Assembly (NCBI GenBank): GCA_026390595.1
Contig: JAPLFQ010000005.1
Coordinates: 124,001-188,000, forward strand
Reading direction: 5' to 3'
DNA: 64,000 nucleotides
Source: Ignavibacteriales bacterium
Lineage (GTDB): Bacteria; Bacteroidota; Ignavibacteria; UBA10030
How positions within the stretch are numbered: position 1 is the stretch's first letter; the number at the start of each line of letters is the position of its first letter. Below, piece after piece: positions 43,583-53,147 of this stretch. Below the pieces are notes generated by a model. That model saw only the letters and a program-made list of their open reading frames with translations, had not been told where the DNA came from and searched no databases. Both the position numbers and the translations under genes were made by a program.

Positions 43583-44710
43583 ATGAAAACCATGATGTTC
43601 ACCCGGGCAGTTGTATTATTTTCTTTCGGTACGATCTTGCCGCTCGTTTGTCTCTTCCAGTCGTGCGCTGTGAACGCGGGACAGCATGGTGGCGTGCTCT
43701 CGCCCATTCATGGGATGTATGAATTGCGAGCCAGCCATACCGCAACAGTCCTGCAGGATGGTCGCGTTCTCATTGCCGGAGGATTCAAGAAGGGGCCCGA
43801 CGGCCGCAGCCAGATCTATTCTCTTACTGCGGAGTTGTTTGATCCAAAGACCGGATCGTTTTCGCTGACCGCCAACATGAATGTTCGCCGCGCCGGACAC
43901 ACCGCAACATTACTACAGAACGGCAGGGTGTTGATCGCAGGCGGATTCACCGAAAACGGAATCACCGCAAGCGCTGAGGTGTACGACCCATCTTCAAAGA
44001 TTTTTTCGCCGGTTGGAAACATGTCGACAGCGCGTGACGGCTCGACCGCAACCCTTCTTCCGAATGGCGATGTACTCATCGCTGGCGGTGGAGATGTCGT
44101 CGCAACCGCGTCCGCAGATTTGTTTCGTCCTGCCACCAGCCAATTCTCTCCCACAGGCGCCATGACCGTTGCCCGCCTGGCGCACACGGCCACCCTTTTG
44201 CCTGATGGCAGGGTTCTCATCCTTGGAGGATCAAACAATCGCAGAGTGTTCGGCTCTGCGGAATTGTTTGACCCCGCCACAAACACATTCACACCGGCCG
44301 GCGCGATGACGTTTCCACGGCACAAACATGCCGCAATCGTGCTCAACGATGGCCACACCCTGATACTTGGAGGCTCCGACGAGCGGGACTGGGGGGGACA
44401 GTATTCCGGTGCGGAAATTTATGATTGGAAACCCGGGAAGTACACGCCGATATCTTCCATGATAAGTCCGCGCTTTAAATTTCCGACGGCTCTCGTCCGG
44501 CTTGCCAACGGAAACGTTTTGATCTGCGGCGGGAGCAAGACGGTGGAGATCTTTGATTTTCTGACAAAGCGGTTTGTTTCAACCGCCATCTTCGACCAGG
44601 CGCACTACTACAGCACCGCCTCCCTCTTGCACGATGGCCGTGTCTTGATTGTCGGAGGCTATACCGGTTCACCGCAATCGACCGATCGGGCCTGGATGTA
44701 TAAGGAGTAG
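43583..44710 (+). CDS. Secreted kelch-repeat beta-propeller protein
   Basis: A 375-residue exported protein. ATG 43583 starts a hydrophobic signal with a possible lipobox (LFQSC, Cys near 28), so it may be a lipoprotein. Six to seven kelch units follow, each with a variant of HTATVLQDGRVLIAGG, then A-ELFDP..GSFS. Clear units begin near 51, 103, 153, 201, 250, 303 and 348. Such propellers bind proteins or sugars; partner unknown. The 335 nt gap upstream (43248-43582) shows nothing recognisable except a short CCGGGAAGCCCGG palindrome. Confidence 0.88.
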   Translation: MKTMMFTRAVVLFSFGTILPLVCLFQSCAVNAGQHGGVLSPIHGMYELRASHTATVLQDGRVLIAGGFKKGPDGRSQIYSLTAELFDPKTGSFSLTANMNVRRAGHTATLLQNGRVLIAGGFTENGITASAEVYDPSSKIFSPVGNMSTARDGSTATLLPNGDVLIAGGGDVVATASADLFRPATSQFSPTGAMTVARLAHTATLLPDGRVLILGGSNNRRVFGSAELFDPATNTFTPAGAMTFPRHKHAAIVLNDGHTLILGGSDERDWGGQYSGAEIYDWKPGKYTPISSMISPRFKFPTALVRLANGNVLICGGSKTVEIFDFLTKRFVSTAIFDQAHYYSTASLLHDGRVLIVGGYTGSPQSTDRAWMYKE

Positions 44711-44894
44711 TCCGGCGTCCATGGGCCGGCTGATCCGCTCCAAATCTATGCGCAGAAATACCCGCCGGTCTGGCTTAGTCAAGACTTGGAACCGGATGAA
44801 CAGGCGTTTTGTTGATAGTACTCGAAACATATAACCAGATATCTCCGTATCTTTGTGGCACGATTTTTTGCTATTCCCTTACACTATTCAAGTC

Positions 44895-46088
44895 ATGGAA
44901 AATCGAAACGCTGATCTCTCTGGTTTACGCATTAATCGCACACAGGACGAGGAGCCGCAATCGCGCCGACGAGGCTCCGCTCTCAAGACTATTCTCTTTG
45001 CAGCCATCGCCATCGTGGTGGTCGTTCTTGGTTACATCCTCTTCTCCCGTATGTTTGAGTCTGCTCTCGAGGTCCAGCTCTCGACGGCTTCGTTTTCATC
45101 TCCATCCCAGGCAAACGCCGTGCTGACTGCGAGCGGTTATGTCGTCGCTCAACGTAAAGCTGCTGTCGCGTCCAAGGCAACGGGCCGGCTGATGTACCTC
45201 GGTGTTGTCGAGGGGGATCGCGCAAAAAAGGGCCAGGTGCTCGCCCGCATCGAGGATACCGATATTAAGGCTACCCTTGACCAGGCGCGGGCTAATCTAC
45301 AACTGTACGAGGCCGATCTGAAGGATGCGGCCCAATGGCTCGATCGTCAGAAGAAACTTCTGCAGAGCGGAGTCTCGACCCAGTCAGATTATGACGGAGC
45401 CGAAGCTCGCTACCGCCGGGTTCTTGCGTCCATCGACGTGGCAAAAGCTATGGTCGTCGGGGCGGAGGTTTCTCTCGAAAACACGCTCATCCGTGCCCCG
45501 TTCGACGGCACTGTTCTCACAAAAAATGCTGACGTCGGTGAAATGGTCGTCCCGATGGCGGCAAGCGCAAGTTCCAAGTCCGCCGTTGTGACGATTGCGG
45601 ATATGAGTTCACTGCAGGTTGAGACGGACGTCTCTGAATCCAATATTGAGCGCATCATTCCGGATCAGCCTTGCGAAATCACGCTGGATGCGTATCCCGC
45701 GATTCGTTACCGGGGATTTGTGGCAAAGGTCGTCCCCACAGCAGACCGCGCAAAAGCGACCGTCATGGTGAAGGTCGGCTTCAGGTCGTACGACAGCAAG
45801 GTGCTCCCCGAGATGAGCGCCAAGGTTCTTTTTCTTACAAAAGCTGCCGAGGCGGCCGCGTCAACAGCGAAACCGATGCTGACGATTCCGCTCTCCTCGG
45901 TCGCGACGCGGGGCGGCAAGAAGGTTGTGTTCACTGTTCGCGAGAACCAGGCCGTGGAGTCGTCTATCGTGGTAGGAAAAGAGTTCGGAGCGTTTGTGGA
46001 AGTGACGCAGGGCTTGTCTTCGGGCGACAAGGTTATTTCCAACGTGACGGAGCAAATCACCGCCGGGTCCCGGGTAAAAATTCGGTAG
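44895..46088 (+). CDS. Periplasmic adaptor (MacA/HlyD family) of ABC export system
   Basis: A 397-residue membrane-fusion protein. Residues 1-33 are cytoplasmic and polar, then a TM anchor (about 34-54). Lipoyl halves flank a coiled hairpin: ASGYVVAQRKAAVASKATGR, VVEGDRAKKGQVLARIEDTD, a helical region IKATLDQARANLQLYEADLK to EVSLENTLI, then IRAPFDGTVLTKNADVGEM. A beta-barrel and the C-terminal domain follow (SVATRGGKKVVFTV). First gene of a four-gene set with an ATPase and two permeases; together they form a MacAB-like or lipoprotein/antibiotic exporter. ATG 44895 is preferred over the GTG at 44853. Confidence 0.92.
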   Translation: MENRNADLSGLRINRTQDEEPQSRRRGSALKTILFAAIAIVVVVLGYILFSRMFESALEVQLSTASFSSPSQANAVLTASGYVVAQRKAAVASKATGRLMYLGVVEGDRAKKGQVLARIEDTDIKATLDQARANLQLYEADLKDAAQWLDRQKKLLQSGVSTQSDYDGAEARYRRVLASIDVAKAMVVGAEVSLENTLIRAPFDGTVLTKNADVGEMVVPMAASASSKSAVVTIADMSSLQVETDVSESNIERIIPDQPCEITLDAYPAIRYRGFVAKVVPTADRAKATVMVKVGFRSYDSKVLPEMSAKVLFLTKAAEAAASTAKPMLTIPLSSVATRGGKKVVFTVRENQAVESSIVVGKEFGAFVEVTQGLSSGDKVISNVTEQITAGSRVKIR

Positions 46089-46127
46089 TATCGCGTTCGA
46101 GAGAACCAGAGGAACAGGAAAGAGAAT

Positions 46128-46805
46128 ATGGATCCCATCATTCGGGTACACGATGTTTCAAAATCATATTGGCGGGACAGCTTTGAAGTCCCCGTTCTCA
46201 ATGGTATCTCTTTCGACGTACCCGAGGGCGAGTTCCTCGCGTTGATGGGCCCTTCCGGATCAGGAAAGACAACACTCCTGAATCTTATCGCCGGCATCGA
46301 TCGGCCGGACAAAGGAAGCATCAACGTCTCCGGGACAGACATTGCCTCGCTGAACGAATCGCGGCTCGCGAAGTGGCGCTCCGCGAACGTCGGTTTCATC
46401 TTCCAGTTTTACAACCTTATTCCCGTTCTTACCGCGTATGAAAACGTGGAGCTGCCCCTGCTGCTTACCTCGCTCTCAAAGCAGGAACGGCGCCAGCATG
46501 TGGAAACAGCCCTGACGGTTGTCGGTTTGCAGGACAGGATGCGCCACTACCCGAAACAGCTTTCGGGGGGCCAGGAACAGCGCGTCGCGATCGCCCGCGC
46601 TATTACCACCGATCCGACGCTCCTTGTTGCAGACGAGCCAACCGGCGATCTCGACAAACATTCAGCGGATGAGATTCTTACGTTGCTCGAACGGTTGAAC
46701 AAGGAGTTCAAGAAGACCATTGTGATGGTAACGCACGATCCACGGGCAGCAGAAAAGGCGCACATAGTCCGGCATCTTGACAAAGGGGAGCTCCGCCAAG
46801 ACTGA
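46128..46805 (+). CDS. ABC transporter ATP-binding protein (MacB/LolD type)
   Basis: A 225-residue nucleotide-binding subunit. Walker [10 protein letters not shown] (about 38-46), Q-loop [20 protein letters not shown], signature [15 protein letters not shown] (about 145-159), Walker [13 protein letters not shown] and H-loop MVTHDPRAA. The sequence is of the MacB/LolD/FtsE class that powers mechanotransmission exporters. It is 2 nt from the first permease gene. Confidence 0.95.
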   Translation: MDPIIRVHDVSKSYWRDSFEVPVLNGISFDVPEGEFLALMGPSGSGKTTLLNLIAGIDRPDKGSINVSGTDIASLNESRLAKWRSANVGFIFQFYNLIPVLTAYENVELPLLLTSLSKQERRQHVETALTVVGLQDRMRHYPKQLSGGQEQRVAIARAITTDPTLLVADEPTGDLDKHSADEILTLLERLNKEFKKTIVMVTHDPRAAEKAHIVRHLDKGELRQD

Positions 46806-46807
46806 CG

Positions 46808-47968
46808 ATGAAAGTTTTCAAGCTCATATTCAAAAACGCCCTCAGGCATAAGCTCCGAACAGCGCTTACAATCCTCGGTATCTCTATTGCCGTGATGGCG
46901 TTCGGGTTGCTCCGCACGGTTGTCACCGCGTGGTATGCCGGTGTCGAAGCTTCCGCGGCGAATCGCCTTATCTCACGCCAGGCCGTCTCATTCATTTTTC
47001 CCCTCCCCTACTCGTACAGGGATCAAATTGCGAAGATCCCCGGCGTCGAGCAGGTTACGTATCTAAACTGGTTTCAGGGTGTCTACATCGACAAGAACCA
47101 GTTCTTTGCCCGCCTGGCTGTTGACGCTGAGACGGTCTTTGATGTATATCCGGAATTTCTGCTCGATTCCGAGCAACTTCAGAATTTCAAACGCGAACGC
47201 AATTCGTGCGTCGTCGGCGCTGATCTTGCGAAACAGTATGGTTTCAAGCTCGGCGATATCGTTCAGATAGAAGGGGACATCTATCCCGGCACCTGGCAGT
47301 TTGTTGTGCGCGGCATCTACAAGCCGCGCGACAAGACCACCGATGCGACGCAGATGTTCTTCCACTGGCAGTATCTTGACGAGCGGATGAGAAAAGACTT
47401 TCCCGACCGCGCAGGACAGGTGGGATGGTATGTCGTCCGCATCGCCGATCCCGCACAATCGGGGACAATATCGAGCCAGATTGACGGGCTTTTCAATAAT
47501 TCGCGCGCAGAAACGAAGACTGAAACCGAACGTGCATTCCAACAGGGATTCATCGCGGCCGCGGGCGCAATCATCACGGCGATGAATTTCATGTCCTTCG
47601 TCATCATCGGTATTATCATGCTGGTGGTGGGTAACACGATGATTATGTCCGCCCGCGAGCGAACCCGTGAGTACGCCGTGTTCAAGACCCTTGGGTTCTC
47701 GGCCGGACATCTTGTCGGATTGATACTCGGAGAATCAATGCTCATCTCCGCTCTCGGTGGTGCGCTTGGTTTGTTTTTCACGTTCCCCTTTGTTGCCGCC
47801 TTCGCCGCAGCCGTACCAAAAGGATTTTTCCCAATCTTCAATGTCGAGCCGGTTACCGTGATTCTTGCGGTCTCTTCGGCACTCATTGTTGGTCTTGTCG
47901 CTTCGATTTTCCCGATCCAGCGGGCGTTGACAACGCGGATCGTTGATGGGCTGCGCCATGTCGGCTAA
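46808..47968 (+). CDS. ABC permease, MacB/FtsX family (first)
   Basis: A 386-residue FtsX-type permease: TM near 19-38 (LTILGISIAVMAFGLLRTVV), a large periplasmic MacB-PCD domain (about 60-250), then three C-terminal TM segments (AIITAMNFMSFVIIGIIMLV; GLILGESMLISALGGALGLF; VTVILAVSSALIVGLVASIF). The signature REYAVFKTLGFSAGHLVGLI sits between TM2 and TM3, and the C-terminus ends PIQRAL..RIVDGLRHVG. It is half of a heterodimeric pair with the next gene. Confidence 0.93.
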   Translation: MKVFKLIFKNALRHKLRTALTILGISIAVMAFGLLRTVVTAWYAGVEASAANRLISRQAVSFIFPLPYSYRDQIAKIPGVEQVTYLNWFQGVYIDKNQFFARLAVDAETVFDVYPEFLLDSEQLQNFKRERNSCVVGADLAKQYGFKLGDIVQIEGDIYPGTWQFVVRGIYKPRDKTTDATQMFFHWQYLDERMRKDFPDRAGQVGWYVVRIADPAQSGTISSQIDGLFNNSRAETKTETERAFQQGFIAAAGAIITAMNFMSFVIIGIIMLVVGNTMIMSARERTREYAVFKTLGFSAGHLVGLILGESMLISALGGALGLFFTFPFVAAFAAAVPKGFFPIFNVEPVTVILAVSSALIVGLVASIFPIQRALTTRIVDGLRHVG

Positions 47969-47999
47969 GCTGGTTTCTCAATTGATGGCAAAAGAATAA

Positions 48000-49166
48000 G
48001 TGAAGATCCCTCTTAAATATACTCTCCGCAACCTGGGCACACGTCGATTGACGACGGGCATCACCGTCCTCGGCATCGCGCTTGTCGTCTTTGTGTTTTC
48101 GGCTGTGTTGATGATGGCGTATGGCGTTCAGAAAACTCTTATCGCCACCGGTTCGGATGAGAACGTTCTGGTCGCGCGCAAGGCGGCGAACGGGGAGATC
48201 TCCAGCATCATCGACAGGGAAACTGCGAACGTTATCCTTACTCTCCCTCACATTGCGAAGACCTCCGAGGGAAAACCCATCGCCTCAGGTGAACCGGTCG
48301 TCGTCATCAATCTGAACAAGGTGGACGGTGGTCTCAGCAACGTCACGGTGCGCGGCGTATCACCACAGGTGTTCACCCTCAGACCCCAGGTGAAATTGAA
48401 AGAGGGTCGAATGTTTACGTGGGGGGCTCGCGAGCTTGTTACCGGAGTGTCGATCGCGAAGCACTTCGCGGGATCGAAGATCGGTGACATTGTGCGCTTC
48501 GCCGGAGACAACTGGACCGTCGTGGGTCTCTTCGATTCTGACGGCAGCGGATTTGACTCCGAAATGTGGGGCGACACGGAGCAATTGCTCGACGCGTTTA
48601 CTCGCAGCGCGTACTCGACCATGACGTTCCGGCTTGACCAGCCGAACGCCTTCAATGATTTTGTTGCCGCGTTCAACAAAGAACCGCGGTTGCAGCAATT
48701 CGAGCCGAAAATTGAGAAACGGTTCTTCGAGGAACAGTCCGAATTGATGGCGGGATTCATCCGGATCCTCGGAATTTTTATCACGGTGATCTTCAGTGCC
48801 GGGGCGACCATTGGTGCGATGATCACGATGTACGCCGCGGTCGCAAACCGGACCGTTGAGGTGGGGACCCTTCGTGCGCTCGGATTCCCCCGGCGCAGTG
48901 TGCTCGCCGCTTTTCTGACAGAATCGCTCTTGCTGTCTCTCATTGGCGGCGCCATTGGTCTCGCTTTCGCTTCAACGCTTCAGTTTGTGACTATCTCAAC
49001 GCTTAATTTTGGCTCTTTTTCCGAGCTTGCCTTCTCCTTCGCTCTTTCCCCCTCCATTATTGTATCCTCGCTCCTTTTTTCTTTGATGATGGGTCTCCTT
49101 GGGGGGTTCTTGCCCTCGGTCCGTGCAGCGCGCCTCAATATCGTCAACGCCCTTCGTTCGTCCTGA
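48000..49166 (+). CDS. ABC permease, MacB/FtsX family (second)
   Basis: A 388-residue partner permease with the same plan: TM near 17-39 (GITVLGIALVVFVFSAVLMM), a periplasmic domain, then TM segments (FIRILGIFITVIFSAGATIG; LLLSLIGGAIGLAFASTLQF; SIIVSSLLFSLMMGLLGGFL). RTVEVGTLRALGFPRRSVL is the FtsX signature, and the end is PSVRAARLNIVNALRSS. Start GTG 48000, 31 nt after the first permease. The two are diverged, so they probably form a heterodimer. Confidence 0.92.
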   Translation: MKIPLKYTLRNLGTRRLTTGITVLGIALVVFVFSAVLMMAYGVQKTLIATGSDENVLVARKAANGEISSIIDRETANVILTLPHIAKTSEGKPIASGEPVVVINLNKVDGGLSNVTVRGVSPQVFTLRPQVKLKEGRMFTWGARELVTGVSIAKHFAGSKIGDIVRFAGDNWTVVGLFDSDGSGFDSEMWGDTEQLLDAFTRSAYSTMTFRLDQPNAFNDFVAAFNKEPRLQQFEPKIEKRFFEEQSELMAGFIRILGIFITVIFSAGATIGAMITMYAAVANRTVEVGTLRALGFPRRSVLAAFLTESLLLSLIGGAIGLAFASTLQFVTISTLNFGSFSELAFSFALSPSIIVSSLLFSLMMGLLGGFLPSVRAARLNIVNALRSS

Positions 49167-49265
49167 TTTCCGGCTTTGATTGCTTTTGCCGGAGTTCCCT
49201 CGGCCTTTCGTCTTGATAGAAAGAGAGATGCTCTCTATATTCTATTGAAGGGCTGCGAAGCCCCA

Positions 49266-49931
49266 ATGACCTGCGGGTTTTCCGAAGCATATTCAATGAT
49301 GCCCGACGGGCCTGCCGGGGAACTTCTAGCCTCCTGGGGTCTTGTGAAGCACATCAGCGAACACAGCATCGAATTGTATGTTCTCAAGCCAACAATTTTC
49401 GATGCCGCGACGCGCGCGTTCATGGAAGAGCACTTGCGGTCGTGCGCAGTCTGTGCGGAGGTGGAACGCGAACTCCGGGTGTATCATGCCGAGCTTAACA
49501 GCAATCCGCGCACCGCTTCCGACCGCGTCCGGGTGATTATCGAAAGACCCTCTGAGCTTTCGAGCGTTATCCGGCTCTATCCGTACAAGCATCTTCCCGG
49601 ATCGGGGTTCATCGACAATCGCGGTATAACGGTGCTGGCCGCTCAGTCGCCGGGATCGTTTCCGCACCGCTTCAAACCGGTTGCGGTGTATTCTTCCGTC
49701 GATCAGCAAATCGTCGTACGCATCGTGCAGGACACAGAGGAAGATCTTTACAAGCTCTATGTCCTGGGGGCACAACAGGAGAACTGCCGCTTTGCCGTCG
49801 TTTCCTTTCCAGAGCTCGAGATGGATCTCGGCACAGACGAATCGGGCAAGAAGGATTTCTCGCTCCCAGCCGATAAGCGTCCGTCAGATTGGTATATGCT
49901 GAATGCCTTCGTCCGGCTCCGCGGGCAATAA
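49266..49931 (+). CDS. Unknown protein with HxxxCxxC zinc motif
   Basis: A 221-residue soluble protein. H56-x3-C60-x2-C63 (HLRSCAVC), preceded by TRAFMEEHL, matches the zinc ribbon/helix of anti-sigma HC2 domains. No TM segment follows and the rest (PSELSSVIRLYPYKHLPGSG; FKPVAVYSSVDQQIVVRIVQ) is beta-rich and of no family I know. Start uncertain: ATG 49266 is used, with ATG 49296 as alternative. It lies 131 nt before the Lon-like fusion on the same strand, so the two may act together. Confidence 0.65.
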   Translation: MTCGFSEAYSMMPDGPAGELLASWGLVKHISEHSIELYVLKPTIFDAATRAFMEEHLRSCAVCAEVERELRVYHAELNSNPRTASDRVRVIIERPSELSSVIRLYPYKHLPGSGFIDNRGITVLAAQSPGSFPHRFKPVAVYSSVDQQIVVRIVQDTEEDLYKLYVLGAQQENCRFAVVSFPELEMDLGTDESGKKDFSLPADKRPSDWYMLNAFVRLRGQ

Positions 49932-50062
49932 CATAGATTCCCCCCTGTTTTCCATCGGTGGATTTTCGAGAGTAATGAGAGGTCGGACGGCGCCGGCCGG
50001 CGGACCGTCTCCGGCGTCTATGTTCTCACAGATGTTCTTGTGTACTATTTTTGGGGACCACC

Positions 50063-52375
50063 GTGAAGCCAACTCCTTTTGAAACAGAGAGTCGCTTTCA
50101 AGATCTCCTCCTTACTCTCACCTTTCTTTCTTCACCCCGTCAACGGCTTCGAGAAATCCGGGGATTTCTTGAGAGCCTTCGGGGGCAGATTCAGGTTTCC
50201 GAGCCCTATATCCTCGATATTGTGCAGCGTCTTCCTCACTTGCTCCGACAACTTCAACCGGAAGGCATCGAACCCGAAGAATTGCGAACCGCTCTTTGTT
50301 CCCTTCAAGAACTTGGCATAACCTTGCCGATTCTCCGTTCTGTGAAAGAATTCGACAGGTCGCTTGAACTTCTGAAGCGTTTTCTCGCCCGTCAGCTCGT
50401 GTATGCGGGGGAAGTTGAGCAGGCTGCTTTCCTGTTCAGTGATGATCCGCTTCTGCTGACGATCCCCGCTGAAACCGTTCTGACTCCTTTTGAACTCCTC
50501 GAACTCGGCTTGCACGCTGCAAGAGAGCTGAAACATCCGGCGCTTGGTCCTTTTACGGAGTTTCTCCGCGCATGGAAAGAGCGAACCCGCTCGGCTCCAA
50601 GTCGCACCATTTTCCCGGCTGTGGAGAAACCCCTTGTGGCAGCAGGTCAGCAATCTACCGGACGCTTGCGCGGCGTATCAGTTGAACTCTTCGGCGAAAC
50701 AAAAAATGGCAGTGATGATCTTCGGGCCGATGTCGCGATGCTCCCTGAGGGAGAACAGGACTTTGTCCTTCCTGCTTTTGCTGCGGTTCGAACCTTGATA
50801 GCGGACATGCACCCCAATCTTGTTGATCACTTCTACTCTGGGCGCATTCGTTTTGACGATCTGACAGCGCTGCATGAAGGGAGTTCTGCAAATCTTGCGA
50901 TCGCAGCGATCACGTACTGTGAAATCCTCCGTTATTCGAATCAACGCACGGTTTTTCAACTCTCTTCTCGGGCGGCATTCACCGGCGGAATCAACGAAAG
51001 CGGTGAGGTTCTTCCGGTTGAACCTGCGACGCTCGTGGAGAAGATCAAAGCTGCGGTTTTTTCGCCTGTGGATTTCCTCGTTATTCCGCGCCAGCAGCTG
51101 GCAGAGGCTCAACGCCTTACACGTGATTTGGAAAAATCCTATCCGCGAAGAAATCTTGTGCTTGTCGTTTTAGGAAACCTCAGGGATGTGTTTGTTGACA
51201 GGCGGTTGAGCGCCCTTCTTGTTGTCGGGCCCGTCCGTCACCTGGGAAAGATGGTCTGGAGAAGAAAACCCTTCGTTCTGGCTCTGGGGGTTGTGGCTGT
51301 TTTGCTGCTCGTTATTGCCAGGCTTTGGTTTGGTCCGGTCGACAGGAGGCCCTCGTACACAGAAACTGTTGGTGAAGAACTCCTGGTCAAGAACGCGTTC
51401 GGCGCCGTGCTCGACGCCGTCCACATCAACCGGGCTACCGCCGACGCGGCGGCACAACACCAGACATATTTGAGCTTGAGCGCGCTTGTTGACGTAAACG
51501 GTGACGGGAAACCCGAATTGATTTGGGCCGAAGCCAATGCAGAAAGATCTGCGGAAACCTCCTTTGTTGCATGCAAGATTGTCGGAACGGATACAATCCT
51601 TTGGCGACATGAGGTAAGGAACCGATTTTCGTTTCCAAAGAATAGAGACGCCGAAGCGGGTGGATATGGAATCACCGATCTGGTTGTCGATGATGTCGAT
51701 GGCGATCGTCAACCCGATGTCTTCTTCGCCGCACAAAACCCCATGTTTTGCTCCATCGTTGTCAGGCTTGATGCCAGAACCGGAAAGGAAATCGACTGCT
51801 ACCTCAATATTGGTCATATCATCGATTTGCTACTGATGGACCTGAAGAATACTGGAAAGCCGATGCTGATCGGCTGCGGGGTCAATAATGCTTTCGGGCG
51901 GGGATGCATGGTTGTTCTCGATCCATCCAGAATGAGCGGACATTCTCCGTTACAGGGAGACTATGTGGTCGACGGTCTTCCTCTTGGAAGAGAGGTTTAT
52001 TACTTGCTGGCACCCAGGTCATCCCTCGCTGAAATCTACAGTGAAACTGTTCACAACAACGCACAGAGCATAGAGAAGATACGTGGGGGTGGGATCTTGT
52101 GGACGGTGAGGGATTTTTTTGTACACAAGAACCGGGTTGAGGGCTTTGTGAGGTTTCACCTGGACACAACCATGCATTTTCGGCAAGCGGGTTCGAATAA
52201 TGAGTGGGGTGTTTTCAGACGAAAGGCTCTCTCCGAAAACTTACTTCCTGTGGTGGCTGAAGACGAATACCTCCGGCAGCTCGGCAACAATATTCTCTAT
52301 TGGGATGGAGGGGGCTGGCAGAAGACTGCGGTCATGAATCGACGCTACAGCGAGGTTGTCGGCAACAAAGAGTGA
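50063..52375 (+). CDS. Lon-protease-like domain, TM segment and VCBS/FG-GAP-like domain fusion
   Basis: A 770-residue protein starting at GTG 50063 (GGGGA 5 nt upstream). Residues 1-190 are mainly helical (leucine-rich, no family recognised). Residues 205-375 resemble the Lon proteolytic domain: HEGSSANLAIAAITYCEIL with S275 in the position of the Lon catalytic serine, FTGGINESGEVLPV, and TLVEKIKAAVFSPVDFLVIP with K327 in the position of the catalytic lysine. A TM segment follows (about 411-432). The extracytoplasmic remainder has VCBS/FG-GAP-like metal loops (VDVNGDGKPEL; VDDVDGDRQPDVFFA). There is no AAA ATPase domain. A serine-lysine protease with a cytoplasmic catalytic domain and outside beta-propeller is proposed; activity is unproven. 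Confidence 0.75.
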   Translation: MKPTPFETESRFQDLLLTLTFLSSPRQRLREIRGFLESLRGQIQVSEPYILDIVQRLPHLLRQLQPEGIEPEELRTALCSLQELGITLPILRSVKEFDRSLELLKRFLARQLVYAGEVEQAAFLFSDDPLLLTIPAETVLTPFELLELGLHAARELKHPALGPFTEFLRAWKERTRSAPSRTIFPAVEKPLVAAGQQSTGRLRGVSVELFGETKNGSDDLRADVAMLPEGEQDFVLPAFAAVRTLIADMHPNLVDHFYSGRIRFDDLTALHEGSSANLAIAAITYCEILRYSNQRTVFQLSSRAAFTGGINESGEVLPVEPATLVEKIKAAVFSPVDFLVIPRQQLAEAQRLTRDLEKSYPRRNLVLVVLGNLRDVFVDRRLSALLVVGPVRHLGKMVWRRKPFVLALGVVAVLLLVIARLWFGPVDRRPSYTETVGEELLVKNAFGAVLDAVHINRATADAAAQHQTYLSLSALVDVNGDGKPELIWAEANAERSAETSFVACKIVGTDTILWRHEVRNRFSFPKNRDAEAGGYGITDLVVDDVDGDRQPDVFFAAQNPMFCSIVVRLDARTGKEIDCYLNIGHIIDLLLMDLKNTGKPMLIGCGVNNAFGRGCMVVLDPSRMSGHSPLQGDYVVDGLPLGREVYYLLAPRSSLAEIYSETVHNNAQSIEKIRGGGILWTVRDFFVHKNRVEGFVRFHLDTTMHFRQAGSNNEWGVFRRKALSENLLPVVAEDEYLRQLGNNILYWDGGGWQKTAVMNRRYSEVVGNKE

Positions 52376-52539
52376 CCGTTGTCTCCAAACCCGCTAGGCC
52401 CTTCTGGTTTTCAATGATATTGCGATGTAACGTCGCGGATCTGCTCTTCCTGGAAACTCAACGTTCCTGCGCCACCGCCCTTGAATCCCTCCCCATCATA
52501 CTGTATCTTTCCAATTGTTCTTTCCAACTTGTCCGACAG

Positions 52540-52617
52540 AGGCGCCGGCCCGCCTCAATGAACTAGTATGGCTGGCGGGGGTCCACCTTCGGCGGAAAAC
52601 TTGAAACTCCAGACCCG
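52540..52617. repeat. CCCGCC/GGCGGG hairpin and AACTTGAAACTC word
   Basis: CCCGCC (52549-52554) and GGCGGG (52574-52579) are arms of a GC-rich hairpin. AAAACTTGAAACTCCAGACCCG (52596-52617, here in two words) resembles the 31875 and 55597 words. Upstream of the DUF2062 gene. Confidence 0.5.
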
Positions 52618-52620
52618 TTT

Positions 52621-53145
52621 ATGTTCTTTCTTCAGCTCATAAAGAACTTCATCCAAATTCTACGCTCGGGACAAACCCCGCGGCAGGTTGCTGCAGGCTT
52701 TGCTCTCGGCTCGATGGTCGGATTGATGCCTTTCTTCACGCTCCAGGGGCCGCTGGTGTGGCTGGTGATTCTCCTCTTCGACGTAAACCTCAGTGCGGCA
52801 ATTCTCTCGGCTACGCTTTTCACGCTTGTTGCCTATCTTTTCGATCCCGTGTTCCACGCGCTTGGCTACCTTGTTCTCACAGATGTCTCTGGCTTGCATG
52901 GACTCTGGACAAGCTTGTACAACGCTCCCATCGCGCCCTTGACGCGGTTTAACAACACCGTTGTGTTGGGAAGCCTGTTGTGTAGTTTCGTTCTCCTTCT
53001 TCCGATTTATTTCGGTATGACACGATTTGTACTCGCGTACCGGGCACACCTCCATACCAGAATCGAAAAGTGGAAGATCTATCAGGTGATCAGCAAGAGC
53101 ACCCTGGTGCGGTGGTACGACAGAGTTAAAAACCTCGGCTCATAG
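52621..53145 (+). CDS. TIGR03546 / DUF2062 membrane protein
   Basis: A 174-residue membrane protein. It starts with FIQILRSGQTPRQVAAGFAL, then GSMVGLMPFFTLQGPLVWLV, the signature of TIGR03546/DUF2062. Three to four TM segments follow (LVWLVILLFDVNLSAAILSA; TLVAYLFDPVFHALGYLVLT; VLGSLLCSFVLLLPIYFGMT). TIGR03546 genes are regularly paired with TIGR03545, as here (2 nt gap). Function unknown; envelope assembly is a reasonable guess. ATG 52621. Confidence 0.92.
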   Translation: MFFLQLIKNFIQILRSGQTPRQVAAGFALGSMVGLMPFFTLQGPLVWLVILLFDVNLSAAILSATLFTLVAYLFDPVFHALGYLVLTDVSGLHGLWTSLYNAPIAPLTRFNNTVVLGSLLCSFVLLLPIYFGMTRFVLAYRAHLHTRIEKWKIYQVISKSTLVRWYDRVKNLGS

Positions 53146-53147
53146 GC

